Origin: Lepidurus packardi
Taxonomy: Eukaryota; Arthropoda; Branchiopoda; Notostraca; Triopsidae
Assembly (NCBI GenBank): GCA_023053545.1
Contig: JAKZAN010000001.1
Span: 7,646,565-7,710,564 of the forward strand
DNA length: 64,000 nt
Reading direction: 5' to 3'
The position numbers and the translations under genes were made by a program. Under the pieces are notes generated by a model. It made no database searches, was not told the origin of the DNA, and was given only the letters and a program-made list of their open reading frames with translations. The number at the start of each line of letters is the position of its first letter. Position 1 is the stretch's first letter. Shown here one piece after another: positions 24,187 through 34,499 of this stretch.

Positions 24187-24913
24187 ATGGCTCAAAACGT
24201 TGATCCTGCTACTTTACCCACTGCACCAAACAAATCAAGTGACGGTCTGAGCTCAGACAGCAAACCTCATTCAGTCAGTAAACGGCTTCAGCAAGAATTA
24301 ATGACGCTTATGGTATTTTTTCACATATTAGTTAATATACTATTATTATTCATATTTCATATTATTATTTCACGTATTAACTAATATACTATTATGTATT
24401 CTCTAGATGGCTGGAGATCCTTCCGTATCCGCTTTCCCGGAGGGAGACAACCTTTTTAATTGGGTGGGAACTATTCAGGGTCCCAGTTCTACTGTAATAT
24501 TTATTTGTAAGATATGCACGTAATAATAAAAGCTATATTTGAAGGTTTACGAAAATTTGAAGTACAAGCTAGCCCTCCAGTTTCCGAACGGGTACCCTTA
24601 TAGGCCTCCTACTGTTCGTTTTATCACTCCTTGCTTCCACCCTAACGTGGATAGCCATGGTAATATCTGCTTGGACATTCTGAAAGACAAATGGTCAGCT
24701 TTATATGATGTTCGGACGATCCTTATTTCCATCCAGAGCTTGTTAGGAGGTAACCGTCGCTTATTCGAATTATAAATGCAATAACTCTTATAATTCCTAG
24801 AACCAAATAATGACAGCCCCCTCAACGTTCAAGCAGCAGAACTTTGGTGTAATCAAGTTGCATATAAGAAACATCTCCTAGAAAAGTATCAAGAACACGC
24901 TGGTGTTAACTAA
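24187..24913 (+). CDS. UBE2C: Ubiquitin-conjugating enzyme E2 C (UBE2C / Vihar), E2 of the anaphase-promoting complex
   Basis: Four exons: 24187-24312, 24407-24493, 24545-24749, 24801-24913, in phase, 176 residues (human 179). An unstructured N-terminal extension is followed by [11 protein letters not shown], then [17 protein letters not shown], the core [19 protein letters not shown] and the active-site loop [16 protein letters not shown], with the catalytic Cys at residue 113. The C-terminal helices include [19 protein letters not shown]2C primes APC/C substrates such as cyclin B and securin in mitosis. The start ATG is the first in the transcript region and matches the family's N-terminus in length. 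All key residues are present. It is divergent from HD-PTP and upstream in tandem of TFIIS. Confidence 0.96.
24326..24405. repeat. Imperfect direct duplication filling UBE2C intron 1
   Basis: Two related copies, beginning CACATATTAGTTAATATACT (about 24326) and CACGTATTAACTAATATACT (about 24371), make up most of the 94 bp intron. The acceptor CTCTAG follows the second copy. Confidence 0.6.
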
Positions 24914-25267
24914 GAAATCGAATCAAGTCGCTTTCGTTCTTGGTGAAACTTTTATTTGTGACCCCTGCCGCACTTGAATTTGCTTTTTTTAACATCAGAA
25001 TGATTAATAAATTTGTCTTAATGCTAATTATTTTGATTAAACTGAATATTTAAAAAAAAGCCTGTCCGCGCTATTTAATTTAGTAATTAAAAAGTGATCT
25101 GAATAGAATTTCTCAATTTATGCCAGCCGGCGCCATCTATTATATTAGAATAGTACAAAGAAGATCGAGCCGCTTCCGGGAAACGTGCTGTGTTTGTTTT
25201 TTTGGTGTTGGCGGCTTTAAAATAAAATTCTCCGTCATATTTGGTGTTTCGAAGGTACTTTTGCAAC
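24914..25267. other. Intergenic between UBE2C and TFIIS
   Basis: 354 bases holding the UBE2C 3' UTR with AATAAA at 25006-25011, then the TFIIS promoter and 5' UTR. No TATA box or other gene is visible. Confidence 0.55.
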
Positions 25268-26481
25268 ATGGGTTGTGAAGAGGAAGTAATGCGCATCCAA
25301 AAACAGCTTGACAAAATGGCCAGTGGATCTGTAAGTCTTAATTTAAGTTCCTTGCGAATCCAAACCGAGGACAAGTCATGTTTCGCACTGTAAAACATCG
25401 ACTTGATCGCAGCTTCCTTCTAAGTCCAGTTGCTAAATTTAAACATTTCGTCACTTAGGGTCAAGAACAAGCCTTAGATATGCTCAAAGCTCTCCAGGAT
25501 TTACCCGTAAATTTGGAAGTTCTAACCAAGACGAGAGTGGGAATGACTGTCAACGCTCTCAGAAAGAGCAGCAAGAATGACGAAGTCATTAACTTGGCCA
25601 AGACTCTTATCAAAAACTGGAAAAAATTCCTGTCTGGTACTATCAGTAATACTTTCGTTTCCAAAATTATAGTTTCTTTATATTTGCTAATTTAGACCCA
25701 GGCGTGCCTGCCAAAGATGGGAGTATGTCACCTGGCGATAAGAAGCCTGAGAAGAAGCCTGATAGTTCAAAAGAGCGGGAAAAGGATATTGAAAGAGAAC
25801 GGGAAAAGGACACAGTACGCAAAACATCTACTTTTCCATCGAACCCCTCCGCCACAACAGACGCTGTGCGTTTGAAATGCCGCGAAATGTTAATGCTTGC
25901 CATTCGGGGCGAAGGAGAATTGCCGGAAGGCGCAGCCGATCCTGAAATGTTGGCCGAGCGCGTCGAGGACGTTGTCTTCCGCGAATTTAAAAACACGGAC
26001 ATGAAATATAAAAACCGAGTTCGAAGTCGAATTTCCAATATTAAGGATTCCCGTAACCCTAATCTACGATTGAACTTTTTATACGGACATATCAGTGCTC
26101 ACAAAATGGCCACCATGACCTCTGAGGTACGATTTCCACCTTGCTTTGGAACCTTAGTAAAACCTTATTTAAAAAAAAAAATTTTTTTAGGAAATGGCAT
26201 CCGATGAGATGAAAAGCCAAAGGCAGAAGTTCGTCAAGGAGGGCATTGATAGCTCTCAACTCGCCACAGTTCAAGGGACGCATACAGACCTCTTGAAATG
26301 TGGCAAGTGTGGCAAACGAAACTGTACCTACAATCAGGTACATACTGTTTATTTTAAATCTTTTTCTAGAAATCTTACGCTAACTTTGTGATACTTGCAG
26401 ATTCAAACGCGTAGCGCTGATGAACCGATGACTACGTTCGTGTTGTGTAACGCGTGTGGTAACCGGTGGAAGTTTTGCTAA
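25268..26481 (+). CDS. TfIIS: Transcription elongation factor TFIIS (TCEA)
   Basis: Five exons: 25268-25330, 25459-25636, 25696-26126, 26191-26337, 26401-26481, in phase, 299 residues (human TCEA1 ~301). Domain I (LW/TFIIS N) spans about 1-80, with [20 protein letters not shown] and [14 protein letters not shown] Lys/Glu-rich linker follows. The central domain II (~135-245) has [13 protein letters not shown] and [14 protein letters not shown]. The C-terminal zinc ribbon contains CGKCGKRNC and CNACGNRW, with the acidic hairpin [10 protein letters not shown] whose Asp-Glu pair inserts into Pol II to stimulate transcript cleavage. The protein rescues backtracked RNA polymerase II in the nucleus. 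All catalytic and zinc-binding residues are seen. It is convergent with EXOC2, with 293 bases between stop codons. Confidence 0.97.
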
Positions 26482-26536
26482 GTTTTTCAAATTGTGGACA
26501 TTACTTTAATCGAATTGTAAGCATTTCCCCGAGCCT

Positions 26537-26542
26537 AATAAA
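26537..26542 (+). terminator. Poly(A) signal of TFIIS
   Basis: AATAAA 56 bases after the TFIIS stop codon, inside the short convergent gap with EXOC2. Confidence 0.6.
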
Positions 26543-26774
26543 TATGAAATCACCATGTACAGCTTTGCGAGATTGTATCAGGATTTAGTATTCACAGCCA
26601 CAAGATTCACGGAAATCACCAATTTTTTAAGCAATTAAACAAACAAAAATTACTGTTGAACAATTCCATAATCCCCGCTTCGTATGTAGCAACAAAAATA
26701 ACAAAATTAAGCTGGACAACTAGAATGCAAGTACTCCACTTGTCCAGTCACTTAAATAATACCTGTAAGTAGAC

Positions 26775-29700
26775 TCAACGCATATTCCTTGTGTCATCCT
26801 GCTGAAAGCACAGTAACTGGAACTTCATCTTCGTTTGGAACCTTTTCAAAACTTGTTTGACACAATCAGCTTGACTTTTCTCAATAACAGGCAAAGCGGA
26901 CATAGCTTCTTGGAAAGAGTTCCTAAAGTACATGAAACAAAAATTAGGACCGATTTCTGATTTGTAAAACTAAATTTCAAATTACTTTGCTGCTTGACTC
27001 ATGTAATGATGAAACACGAACTGCAACGCTTCCAAATCTGCACGTGCTTGTAATGCGCCAGCAGTACTGAACTTTTCCACACAAGAAAAAAGCCGCGCTA
27101 ATTCTTCCGCCACTCCCTCTACAACCCTCCGCATTACCCGAGGTAAGAGTGGGGGCGCAATGCGAGCCACTTCAGCGTAGACTCCGATCATATTCATCAG
27201 GATTTCCTTTGCATAGGAACGAATTTCTTGTGGCTGCTGGTGCGCTTTCGCCCAATCGAAGCCATGACCATACATGGATGGCTCAACAATCCCAATCAAA
27301 GGCTCCACTTTTTCCTCCAAATACGCTTCAAATAACCTTTCATCCACAGCTTCATACTGTTGCGTTGCGGTTGTAAAAGCAGTCGGGGTATCCGGAAAGT
27401 GCAGCTTGTGCAACGTATCTTGGAGTCGAGGCAAAACGTGTTTGATGGTATATTGGCAGTTGCTGAGGCTCAACAAAAGTCTCAGTTCTCTTGATTGTCC
27501 ATCGTCTTGGTCACTGAAGGCTGCTTCTTCTAAGGCTGCAGCAAAAGATGACAGAAGCCTCGACAATAACGTCCGGAAGTCGTTCAGTACCAAGGGCTGG
27601 TCTAAAACATCCGTTTCTTGGTCTTCGTACTGCAAAAGGGTCTCTTTGGCCACCTGCAGGCATTCGCTCGCTTGCTTCTCAAATAACGCAGGCTTCACAT
27701 AATAAAACAGAAGTGACGTTAATTTACCGTAGTTAACAAGCTAATGAACTGACCACATGACTCTTGATGCGATTCAGGCTAAACATTAAGGCTCCTGTTT
27801 ACCTTAGCTTATTGATTCGAAACGTAAGATGGCACTGATGTTTGTTATTGTTTTGTCAAAGCCTTGCGTAATTTAATAAACAAAGACATATATTGCTAAC
27901 TGCCGGTAAACTTTCTACGCTTGTTTTGATTCTGAAAAGTACAACCTGTCACTATTGTTTGCTGTAGCAGCACAATATCCCAAATCAAGTCGTCGAACTT
28001 TGGGAATAAGATTTCTCGAAAACGGCTAGTCAGCTTTGAAAGCAATCTAAAATCAAAGTTTTTTTTTTTTTAACAGCTGGTGCCCAAACCAAAGGACAGA
28101 TTTTTAGGCAATGTATTTCATATAGTTGCAAACTTCAATTGCATACTGCTAATTTATTACTCATAGTGGAGAAAAATGTGCTACGGTTGTGCACTACCTG
28201 TTAGCAAGCTCAAGAATACTGTCAAAGGATTTTTTCATTAAATTTACGGGTTTTATCAAAAAGTTGTTTCAAAATTCCTCATGTTAACCGCCTATACTGA
28301 GCTAAGGTATACGGGAGCCTTAAGTACTGCTACAAAACGAGTCACAAATCAACTCTGAAAGTTGAGTTGTAAATCTATTTTCAACTACGAATTTGTTTAT
28401 AACTTATTCCTCTATAAAAACAAACTATAAAACGATACTTGCTCAAAGTTAAGACAGCAATTGTTTTAACAATAAATCAAGAAGCTTACTATCTGAGTTA
28501 CGGCGCCATATGAATCTGTAATTTCCACTTCCCATTTTTCCAGTTGGCCAAACCTGGCTACGCCCTCTGAAGCTGTGACTAAGCAATGCCTCAGGCTATG
28601 TATCCTAAAATTTTAACAAAATGTGTTTTTTTTACGTTAATGAGTATAGAATATTAAAAGCTAGATTACCGCATGTCTAGTAACAAGCTTCGTAAAACTT
28701 CTAGAGGTTCAGTAGGCAAATCCAATGATCCTGACACTAAAATACGATATGCTTCTCGTAAAAGTCTAAGGCAAGGCGACGGAGCGAAATTGGTTCCGAC
28801 ACTGGGCCATACACCAAATTGCGCTCGATGCGGCGAATGGCGATCCAACGTATGTGGCAGCAGTGCCGCTCTGAATAGCTGACCAAAAATGGTCATGACA
28901 TCCAACACCATACGCTAGGCAGAGCAAGAGGTATTTGTCAAGAACATATCCTGAATTATGGGCCAAATGTTACTTTAAACTCGTGCTGCTTATCGACGTC
29001 CACTCGGACGTAAAGTTCGCCAGTGAAATACGCTTGACCCAAACGCCATAAATGTGGAAAAGCGGATAGTAGCAACTCCTCCAAACTTTCCAGATACGCT
29101 AACCGAGGTGGAGTCAAGTTCTGGGTTAGGGGGGAGGGAAAGTAAGGCCAACTTTAACTTTAGATTTGATCTGGTTCTCACAACTTGCATACTTGGTTGT
29201 CCACCGGTGTGGTTGTCTTCTTTTTAGCTTTGGTGGCCTCTTCCAGCTTTAACTCTCGATCCAGATTCTCATCTTTGCACCGAAAGAGCGATTTGCAAGC
29301 ATAAGAATAGTGAGCTGCAATACAATCCCAGGCCGGATCGCCCGCACATTCAAGATTCACCAAATGGCTAAAAGAAGAAAGGCGAAAGGATGTTTTAAGT
29401 TCTAGATCCTTCACTTTTGACTTTGTCTACCGAATGATGTTTTTCTGTACGTCAATATTGGCTGGCATTTGCCTCAGTTTTTCATTTAACGTATCTCTAA
29501 GAGTTAAAATCATCTGATCAGCCTCTTGCAGAACTCGCTTGAAAATCTAGCCAAAACATAGGATTAGACTTTCAAAGAGATCTTCGGAAAAGACTTACAG
29601 GTACGTCCAAGGAACCAAAGAGGGCTTTAGCTCGAGCATAGTCATTAATAATGATATCGTAATCACCTTTCGCAATATTCTTCTCGATGGCACGAGGCAA

Positions 29701-30829
29701 GTGGAAAAGGAACCGGAACCGTTGAAGTACACTCAAAGCATTACGAGTGCAATCTGCTTCGTCTTGCCTTGTTAATATTTCTTGGAAAAGCTTGTCAGCT
29801 TCTTCTTTGGTACCTATATATCCCAGTTTATGAGTCTGACACAACGTGAAAGTATTATTAACACTCACGAAGAATGAGATCCTCTAAGCCTGCTGTATAT
29901 TCTGAGCCATAAAGTTTCTGGTCTTCTTGTAGTTTTTTTTGCAACGTATCTAGTGTTTCTACTTGCTCTAAAATCGATCCGACATGCGCCTGAATAGTTT
30001 GGTAGAATTACCATTATCGACAATCTGACTATGAAGGATTTGTCTCGAAAACAAAAATACCTTTAGAAAGGATATCTGCCCTCCTTTTTGACCATCTACC
30101 CTGCGTCTTAAGAAATGCAGTCCTGCTTTCAAGTCATTGAAACTTGTCAGATGATGATTCTCGAGTAGGAACCAGGTAGGAGAGAAGCTTTCTGCTCCCA
30201 AATCTCCTGACGAATCTGGAAACAATTCCTGTAGCTCTTCTTCGGACAGCTTTTGTCTGTTATCGAAAACTCATTGTAAAAATTCAGAAAGATACAAAAA
30301 ATATGTGAGATCTTACCCCACGGTTTCTACAGAGAGACCCAGTGGATCTTCTTGCTGAAAAAAAGCCGAAACCTGATTTCTAGTGCGTCCCCAGCGTGTA
30401 GTTATCCAATTAGATTCATCTACCCAGACAGCACTTTCTTTCAGAGGCCCAACAGTCTCGTAGAAACTCCGAAATTGGACAGTGCAGCTACCCAGGCCAC
30501 CCAAACGTGTCGCAACGATAATATCGCCCTTGCCTCTGCCAGGGCCTGACCTGGCAATGATTTTGTTTGGAGACTTCCACTCGGCTGACAGTAAGCAATC
30601 GCAGTCGCAAATCAAGAGTCCTTAAAGGGTTAAACACAATTTATAGATTGATTATAGCAAAAAAATACGGCAGCCAAAGCCGAATCGCGGCAAAATGACT
30701 AAATTTTCTATTAGTATTACCAATCAGATCAGTAGGACTATTTCCCAAATTTTCTCCACGTATCGTTACCCGAGTACCAGGTGGACCTTCTTTTGGAGAA
30801 ATCCCAGTAACAATAGGCTGAGAACCCAT
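26775..30829 (-). CDS. EXOC2: Exocyst complex component 2 (Sec5)
   Basis: Thirteen exons on the minus strand: 30829-30721, 30620-30317, 30256-30061, 29989-29869, 29813-29599, 29546-29431, 29367-29193, 29120-28974, 28914-28670, 28604-28490, 27778-27728, 27692-26986, 26922-26775. They join in phase to 882 residues (human 924). The N-terminal IPT/TIG Ig-like fold ([18 protein letters not shown]), the RalA-binding domain in human Sec5, occupies ~5-95. Then come the conserved helical rods: [55 protein letters not shown], and the C-terminal block MYGHGFDW with [11 protein letters not shown]. Sec5 tethers secretory vesicles to the plasma membrane within the octameric exocyst. The 51 bp exon 27728-27778 is the weakest part of the model: it keeps phase and has fair splice sites but little similarity. 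Confidence 0.94.
27779..28489. other. 711 bp intron of EXOC2
   Basis: AT-rich, no coding-like frame; the only large intron of the gene. No element recognised. Confidence 0.6.
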
Positions 30830-31074
30830 GACTTAAAAAAAATTAACTTCTATTGTTTACGTGGACATCCCAACCACATCACACACGGTATTTGAGTTCC
30901 GCCTCCTTCCCATTTGCAGCATCCGCCCTTTTTTATTTTCAAAGAGAACAAAAGTAGAAAGTAACCCTCGAACGGCATTTCAGCGCGACGGCACTTGACC
31001 CGAATTGCGAATCATGAAATAAAAGAACGAGTGCCGGACTTTGTTTGGAAGTAGTGTGAGCGGGGGAAACAAAC

Positions 31075-31119
31075 AACCTTCGCTGAAAAAGGCCTTTTAG
31101 GCCTTTTTCAGCGAAGGTT
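31075..31119. repeat. Near-perfect 45 bp palindrome: two Harbinger ends head to head
   Basis: A 21-base arm starting AACCTTCGCTGAAAAAGGCC (31075-31095) is followed by TTT and then its exact reverse complement (31099-31119). The right arm is the left terminus of the Harbinger element. The left arm is an extra copy in the orientation expected of a right terminus. Confidence 0.85.
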
Positions 31120-31128
31120 CAATTGTGC
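31099..31128 (+). repeat. Left terminal inverted repeat of the Harbinger element
   Basis: 30 bases beginning AGGCCTTTTTCAGCGAAGG, identical in reverse complement to 34196-34225. Confidence 0.9.
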
Positions 31129-31540
31129 TGTGCTACGGTTGTGCAAGGAACAGGCTGTTTCAGCGATATTGTGCGTGCCTTCTGTGCCGCGCAGTCCTGT
31201 TTCAGCGACTGTGCCTTGGACTGTGCGTCCAGTTGTGCTTTGGATCGAGGGAACAGCTCAAAAGCTGTGCCACAGCTCTGCTCCCTGTTTCCTGGCGCGG
31301 TAATTTCAAAAGTCAATGGGGAAAGGGACGAGAAATGTCTCTTGTGGGATTGTGAATCAATAAAATTTTATTCCTGGAAATACACGAGTTTGGAGAAAAG
31401 AAACTTGACATCCGCATTCATTACTTTCTTTTGATTTTCCATTACTTTTCCTGTTGTTGTAAACACTGTTTCTCATTCACAATACCGACATCGTTCGAAG
31501 AGAGTTTACCACAGTTAACCCCCCTTCGTTTTAACACGCC

Positions 31541-32633
31541 ATGGAGCATATTACCTTTGAGGAAATATTTCAGCGGGGAACTATAGTTCATCGTGATGAA
31601 GAACATTTTGTTTTTAGTGTCGATTTTCCAAACGGTAAGTATTACTACAATTTCTAAAAGTTTCTATATGTTTGCTTTAATGACTGAACTTACAGGTTCC
31701 CCCAAACACCTTGGCGTTCCGATTCAGTACATCCCTGACTATCTCCAGATCCTCCCAACACAGGAAGAACATGGTCCGCAAGTAGAAGAAAACGATGACG
31801 AAGACGGAGATCTGTGGACGAACAGAAGGAGCAAGGAGGCTCGAGCCAAGGACCATGAAGCCCGGTTAAAGCTGATCGCTATTCTTTCTCAAAGACGTTC
31901 GGAGATGGAAGACAAAAAAACTCCAAAGCTGGTTTTCTGGAATCTTGTAGCAGACCAGCTACGTCAAAAAGGCATCAACATACCGAAGACTGACGCGTCA
32001 AACAAAGTATACGCCCAGTGGAGGAAAATGAAGTCTACATATTCTGCTTACGTCGACAAAGCGAAAAATCAAACGGGGAACGGTCATGTCAGCCCTCCTT
32101 TATACTATGAGGAACTGCACGCTTTCATAGGTATTTTGTTAAATCTGCATGAAAAAATGAAGTTTTAAGAATATTTCATTTTAGGTGAAACTCATTCGAT
32201 CACTCCAGTGGCCTTGTCAGACTCCCTACAGGGTGGTGTACGAGCACCTGCACCCAACGAACTTGCCAAGGATGACTTATTGGAGGATGAAGACACGACC
32301 CTATCTACTTCTAGGCCCCGAAGACCAAACCGCGGAACCGAACAGTCTGAAAACTTGCTTAAGTGCATGGAGGATCTGAAGAGGCTCGAAGAAAAAAAAA
32401 TTAATATGCTGAAGGTATGTTCAGAAAAAACAATTTCAAATTGAATTGTAGAACTGAACTTGTGTTCTCTTTAGGAGCGCGAACAAAAAAGACAAGTGAG
32501 AGCCGAAGAAGAAGCGCGTTATCGGAAAGAAGTAGACGAAAAGAAGCTGAAAGCAACAGCAGACTTGGTGGATGCCATCAGAAGCCTTAAAAAAGGCGGA
32601 AAAAAGAGGCGTCGTAGCTCTGACTCGGAATAG
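31541..32633 (+). CDS. Harbinger-encoded Myb/SANT-like DNA-binding protein
   Basis: Four exons: 31541-31634, 31696-32130, 32185-32414, 32475-32633, in phase, 305 residues. A short N-terminal part is followed by a trihelix/Myb-SANT-like domain at about 75-145 (KDHEARLKLIAILSQRR; TPKLVFWNLVADQLRQKG; SNKVYAQWRKMKSTYSAYVD) with the spaced Trp residues typical of the fold. The C-terminal part is charged and likely coiled coil (ENLLKCMEDLKRLEEKK; EREQKRQVRAEEEARYRKE), ending in a basic KKRRR run that may act as a nuclear signal. In other Harbinger systems this second protein binds the element ends and brings the transposase into the nucleus; that role is inferred here. An AATAAA lies at 32685-32690. 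Confidence 0.85.
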
Positions 32634-32684
32634 ATTTTTACTGTTTCAAAGTGTTTTATATATATTTTTATATTGATTTCAGGA

Positions 32685-32690
32685 AATAAA
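32685..32690 (+). terminator. Poly(A) signal of the Harbinger Myb-like gene
   Basis: AATAAA 52 bases after its stop codon and 3 bases before the transposase stop codon on the opposite strand. The two transcripts are therefore expected to overlap at their 3' ends. Confidence 0.5.
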
Positions 32691-32692
32691 GT

Positions 32693-33942
32693 TCAGATAC
32701 CAATTAGTTCAACAAGGTTGTTTCTCTTTTCCGTGCCACATCTGTCATTATTGGCTTCTGCCTCGCCGTCGGGTCCGTTGTCTTCTTCAAGCGGGTCAAC
32801 AGCATCACCATTCATAAAATCCACATCCCGTTGTTGAATGCGGAGATTGTGTAGAACGCAGCAGGAAACGATTATCCGGACCACTCTATTAACGTGTGCT
32901 TTAACATATAAAAGTCTTCGCCAGGTCATTTTCAATTCGCCAAAAGAATTTTCAATTACTACTCTCGTTGAGGAATGATTTGCATTGAACTTTCTTCTCT
33001 GGCGGGTGTTCGCACTCGAATGCCTAAAAGCTGGAATGAGCCAGTCAAGGCACGGAAAAGCTGAGTCCCCGAGTAAGTGATATGATTCGTTCCGGAACAA
33101 GCTCCTCCGATCGGCTGAAGTTGTTCTGTAGAGCCCGGAATTCTTAAAGACACGCGCATCATGTACACTGCCCGGGAACCCAGCAAAAATGTATGAGAAG
33201 GCGCGATTGGGAAGACACACGGCTAGTAAATTAACAGAATGAAAAAACTTTCTGTTAAGGTATGATTTCTGCTCGACTGATGGTGCATCTATCTTAATGT
33301 GCGTTCCATCGATTGCACCGATCGCGTTAGGAAAACCAGCCCGGAATGAAAAATGGTCCGCAATCGAAGGTTGTTCTTCATTAGCTGGCCACTTTATAAA
33401 TTCTTCTTGGTGTCGTTCCAGAATCGACGTGATTCTGTCAATGGAACGCCAAATAGAGGTGAGGTGCCGGTCAAACAACACTGACATTTCCCGCATAGTA
33501 CACTGGTTAGCCAGGTACCATACGGTAATGTAGCACATTTCAGCTACTTCCATTGGCTGGTGGCCACCTCTTGCTGCGTTGTATGGATAGTTGGCCTCGC
33601 AGAATGAGACCAAGCAGCCAAATGTCTTTCGATTCATTCGGAAGTGGCTACGAAAGACATCATCAGAGTAGCTGGGAACTTCAAGTTGTAAGAACCTGTA
33701 ATAGATATATCTCTGTTATCCAAACTATTTGCTAAACCAAAGTATTATTTTGTTACGAACTGTGACTCTCCAACAAATCGAGCATACTTCATGCCAGACA
33801 ACGCCTGGCATGCAAGAGAAAGGGTAGTTACTGAACTGCTCCAATCATCATCTGAATCTGCTTCGTCTTCGGAAAAATAACTTTCTTCAAATAAGTCCTG
33901 AATTACGTGGTTGACACAAAGTGCCAACGCTGGTTCCAACAT
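32693..33942 (-). CDS. PIF/Harbinger DDE transposase (HARBI1-like nuclease)
   Basis: Two exons on the minus strand: 33942-33788 and 33695-32693, giving 385 residues. The donor (ATGAA|GTATGC) was chosen because it is the one that keeps phase; a stronger-looking GTAACA donor further on does not. The HARBI1-type domain is complete: helix-turn-helix-like part (MCYITVWYLANQCTMREMS; LTSIWRSIDRI), first catalytic Asp in GAIDGTHIKI, second Asp in LLGDSAFPC, Glu in VVIENSFGELKMTW, and the C-terminal CCVLHNLRI. The N-terminal exon is acidic (EESYFSEDEADSDDD). It should cut and join the element's ends with the help of the Myb-like partner. No stop or frameshift is seen. Confidence 0.93.
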
Positions 33943-34195
33943 TTTGCCTGAAACTGAAAGAATAGAGAAGGTTACCAAAAGTAATTTAGGAAGACTGGCA
34001 CAGCTAAAAATATTGCAAACTTACAGCTTTCACTTGGTTGTCCTATCGACGTTTGAAAAGGTAGACATAAACCCACGAACAGTCGTGTTTCAGCAGTTGT
34101 GCTGGCACAACTAAACAATGAGCAGCGAGATGTAAATATTGTGCGGCACGGGCGCGTTTCAGCGAAGGAGCATATAAACATTGTGCTGGCACAAC

Positions 34196-34225
34196 GCACA
34201 ATTGAACCTTCGCTGAAAAAGGCCT
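34196..34225 (-). repeat. Right terminal inverted repeat of the Harbinger element
   Basis: 30 bases ending GAAAAAGGCCT; exact inverted copy of 31099-31128. Confidence 0.9.
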
Positions 34226-34370
34226 AAAATTTCGTACCTGAGAAATTTGACAAAAAAGCGTCAACATTAGTCAACCTAAAAACACGAAGAACAAGTTTAT
34301 TTCCTGTTCACTGAGTGCCTTCTAGGTTCTTCTAACGACCTCAATCAAGACCAGATTTTAAAGTTTTCCT

Positions 34371-34379
34371 TATATAAAA
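34371..34379 (+). promoter_or_regulatory. TATA box of the GMC oxidoreductase gene
   Basis: TATATAAAA followed about 30 bases later by a plausible initiator (GGTCAACAGT near 34398-34407) and 129 bases before the start codon ends. It lies 145 bases from the right end of the Harbinger element. Confidence 0.6.
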
Positions 34380-34499
34380 CCATCCTCTTTTTCCTGGTCA
34401 ACAGTCCTTCAGGAAGTTAAGAGGTGAAGGAACCGCGTTCGGACGCGAACAAACAAGGCTCTGTGACATACAGGTAGGGATCCGCTGCATCGCGTCACT

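Larger units (their letters stand above)
31099..34225. mobile_element. PIF/Harbinger DNA transposon, two genes, apparently intact (3.1 kb)
   Basis: A Myb-like gene (plus strand) and a DDE transposase gene (minus strand) converge inside identical 30-base terminal inverted repeats at 31099-31128 and 34196-34225 (outer bases AGGCCTTTTTCAGCG). Subterminal DNA on both sides carries repeated TTTCAGCG and TTGTGC motifs, possible transposase or Myb binding sites. Expected target duplications in this superfamily are TTA/TAA. The flank reads TTA on the left when GGCC is taken as the first TIR base and TAA on the right, which is imperfect as a direct repeat. Both frames are intact and introns keep phase, so recent activity is likely. 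Confidence 0.92.

Noticed and set aside
33757..33787. GTAACA donor for the first transposase exon
   Set aside because: It breaks phase with the second exon; the GTATGC donor at 33787 keeps the frame.
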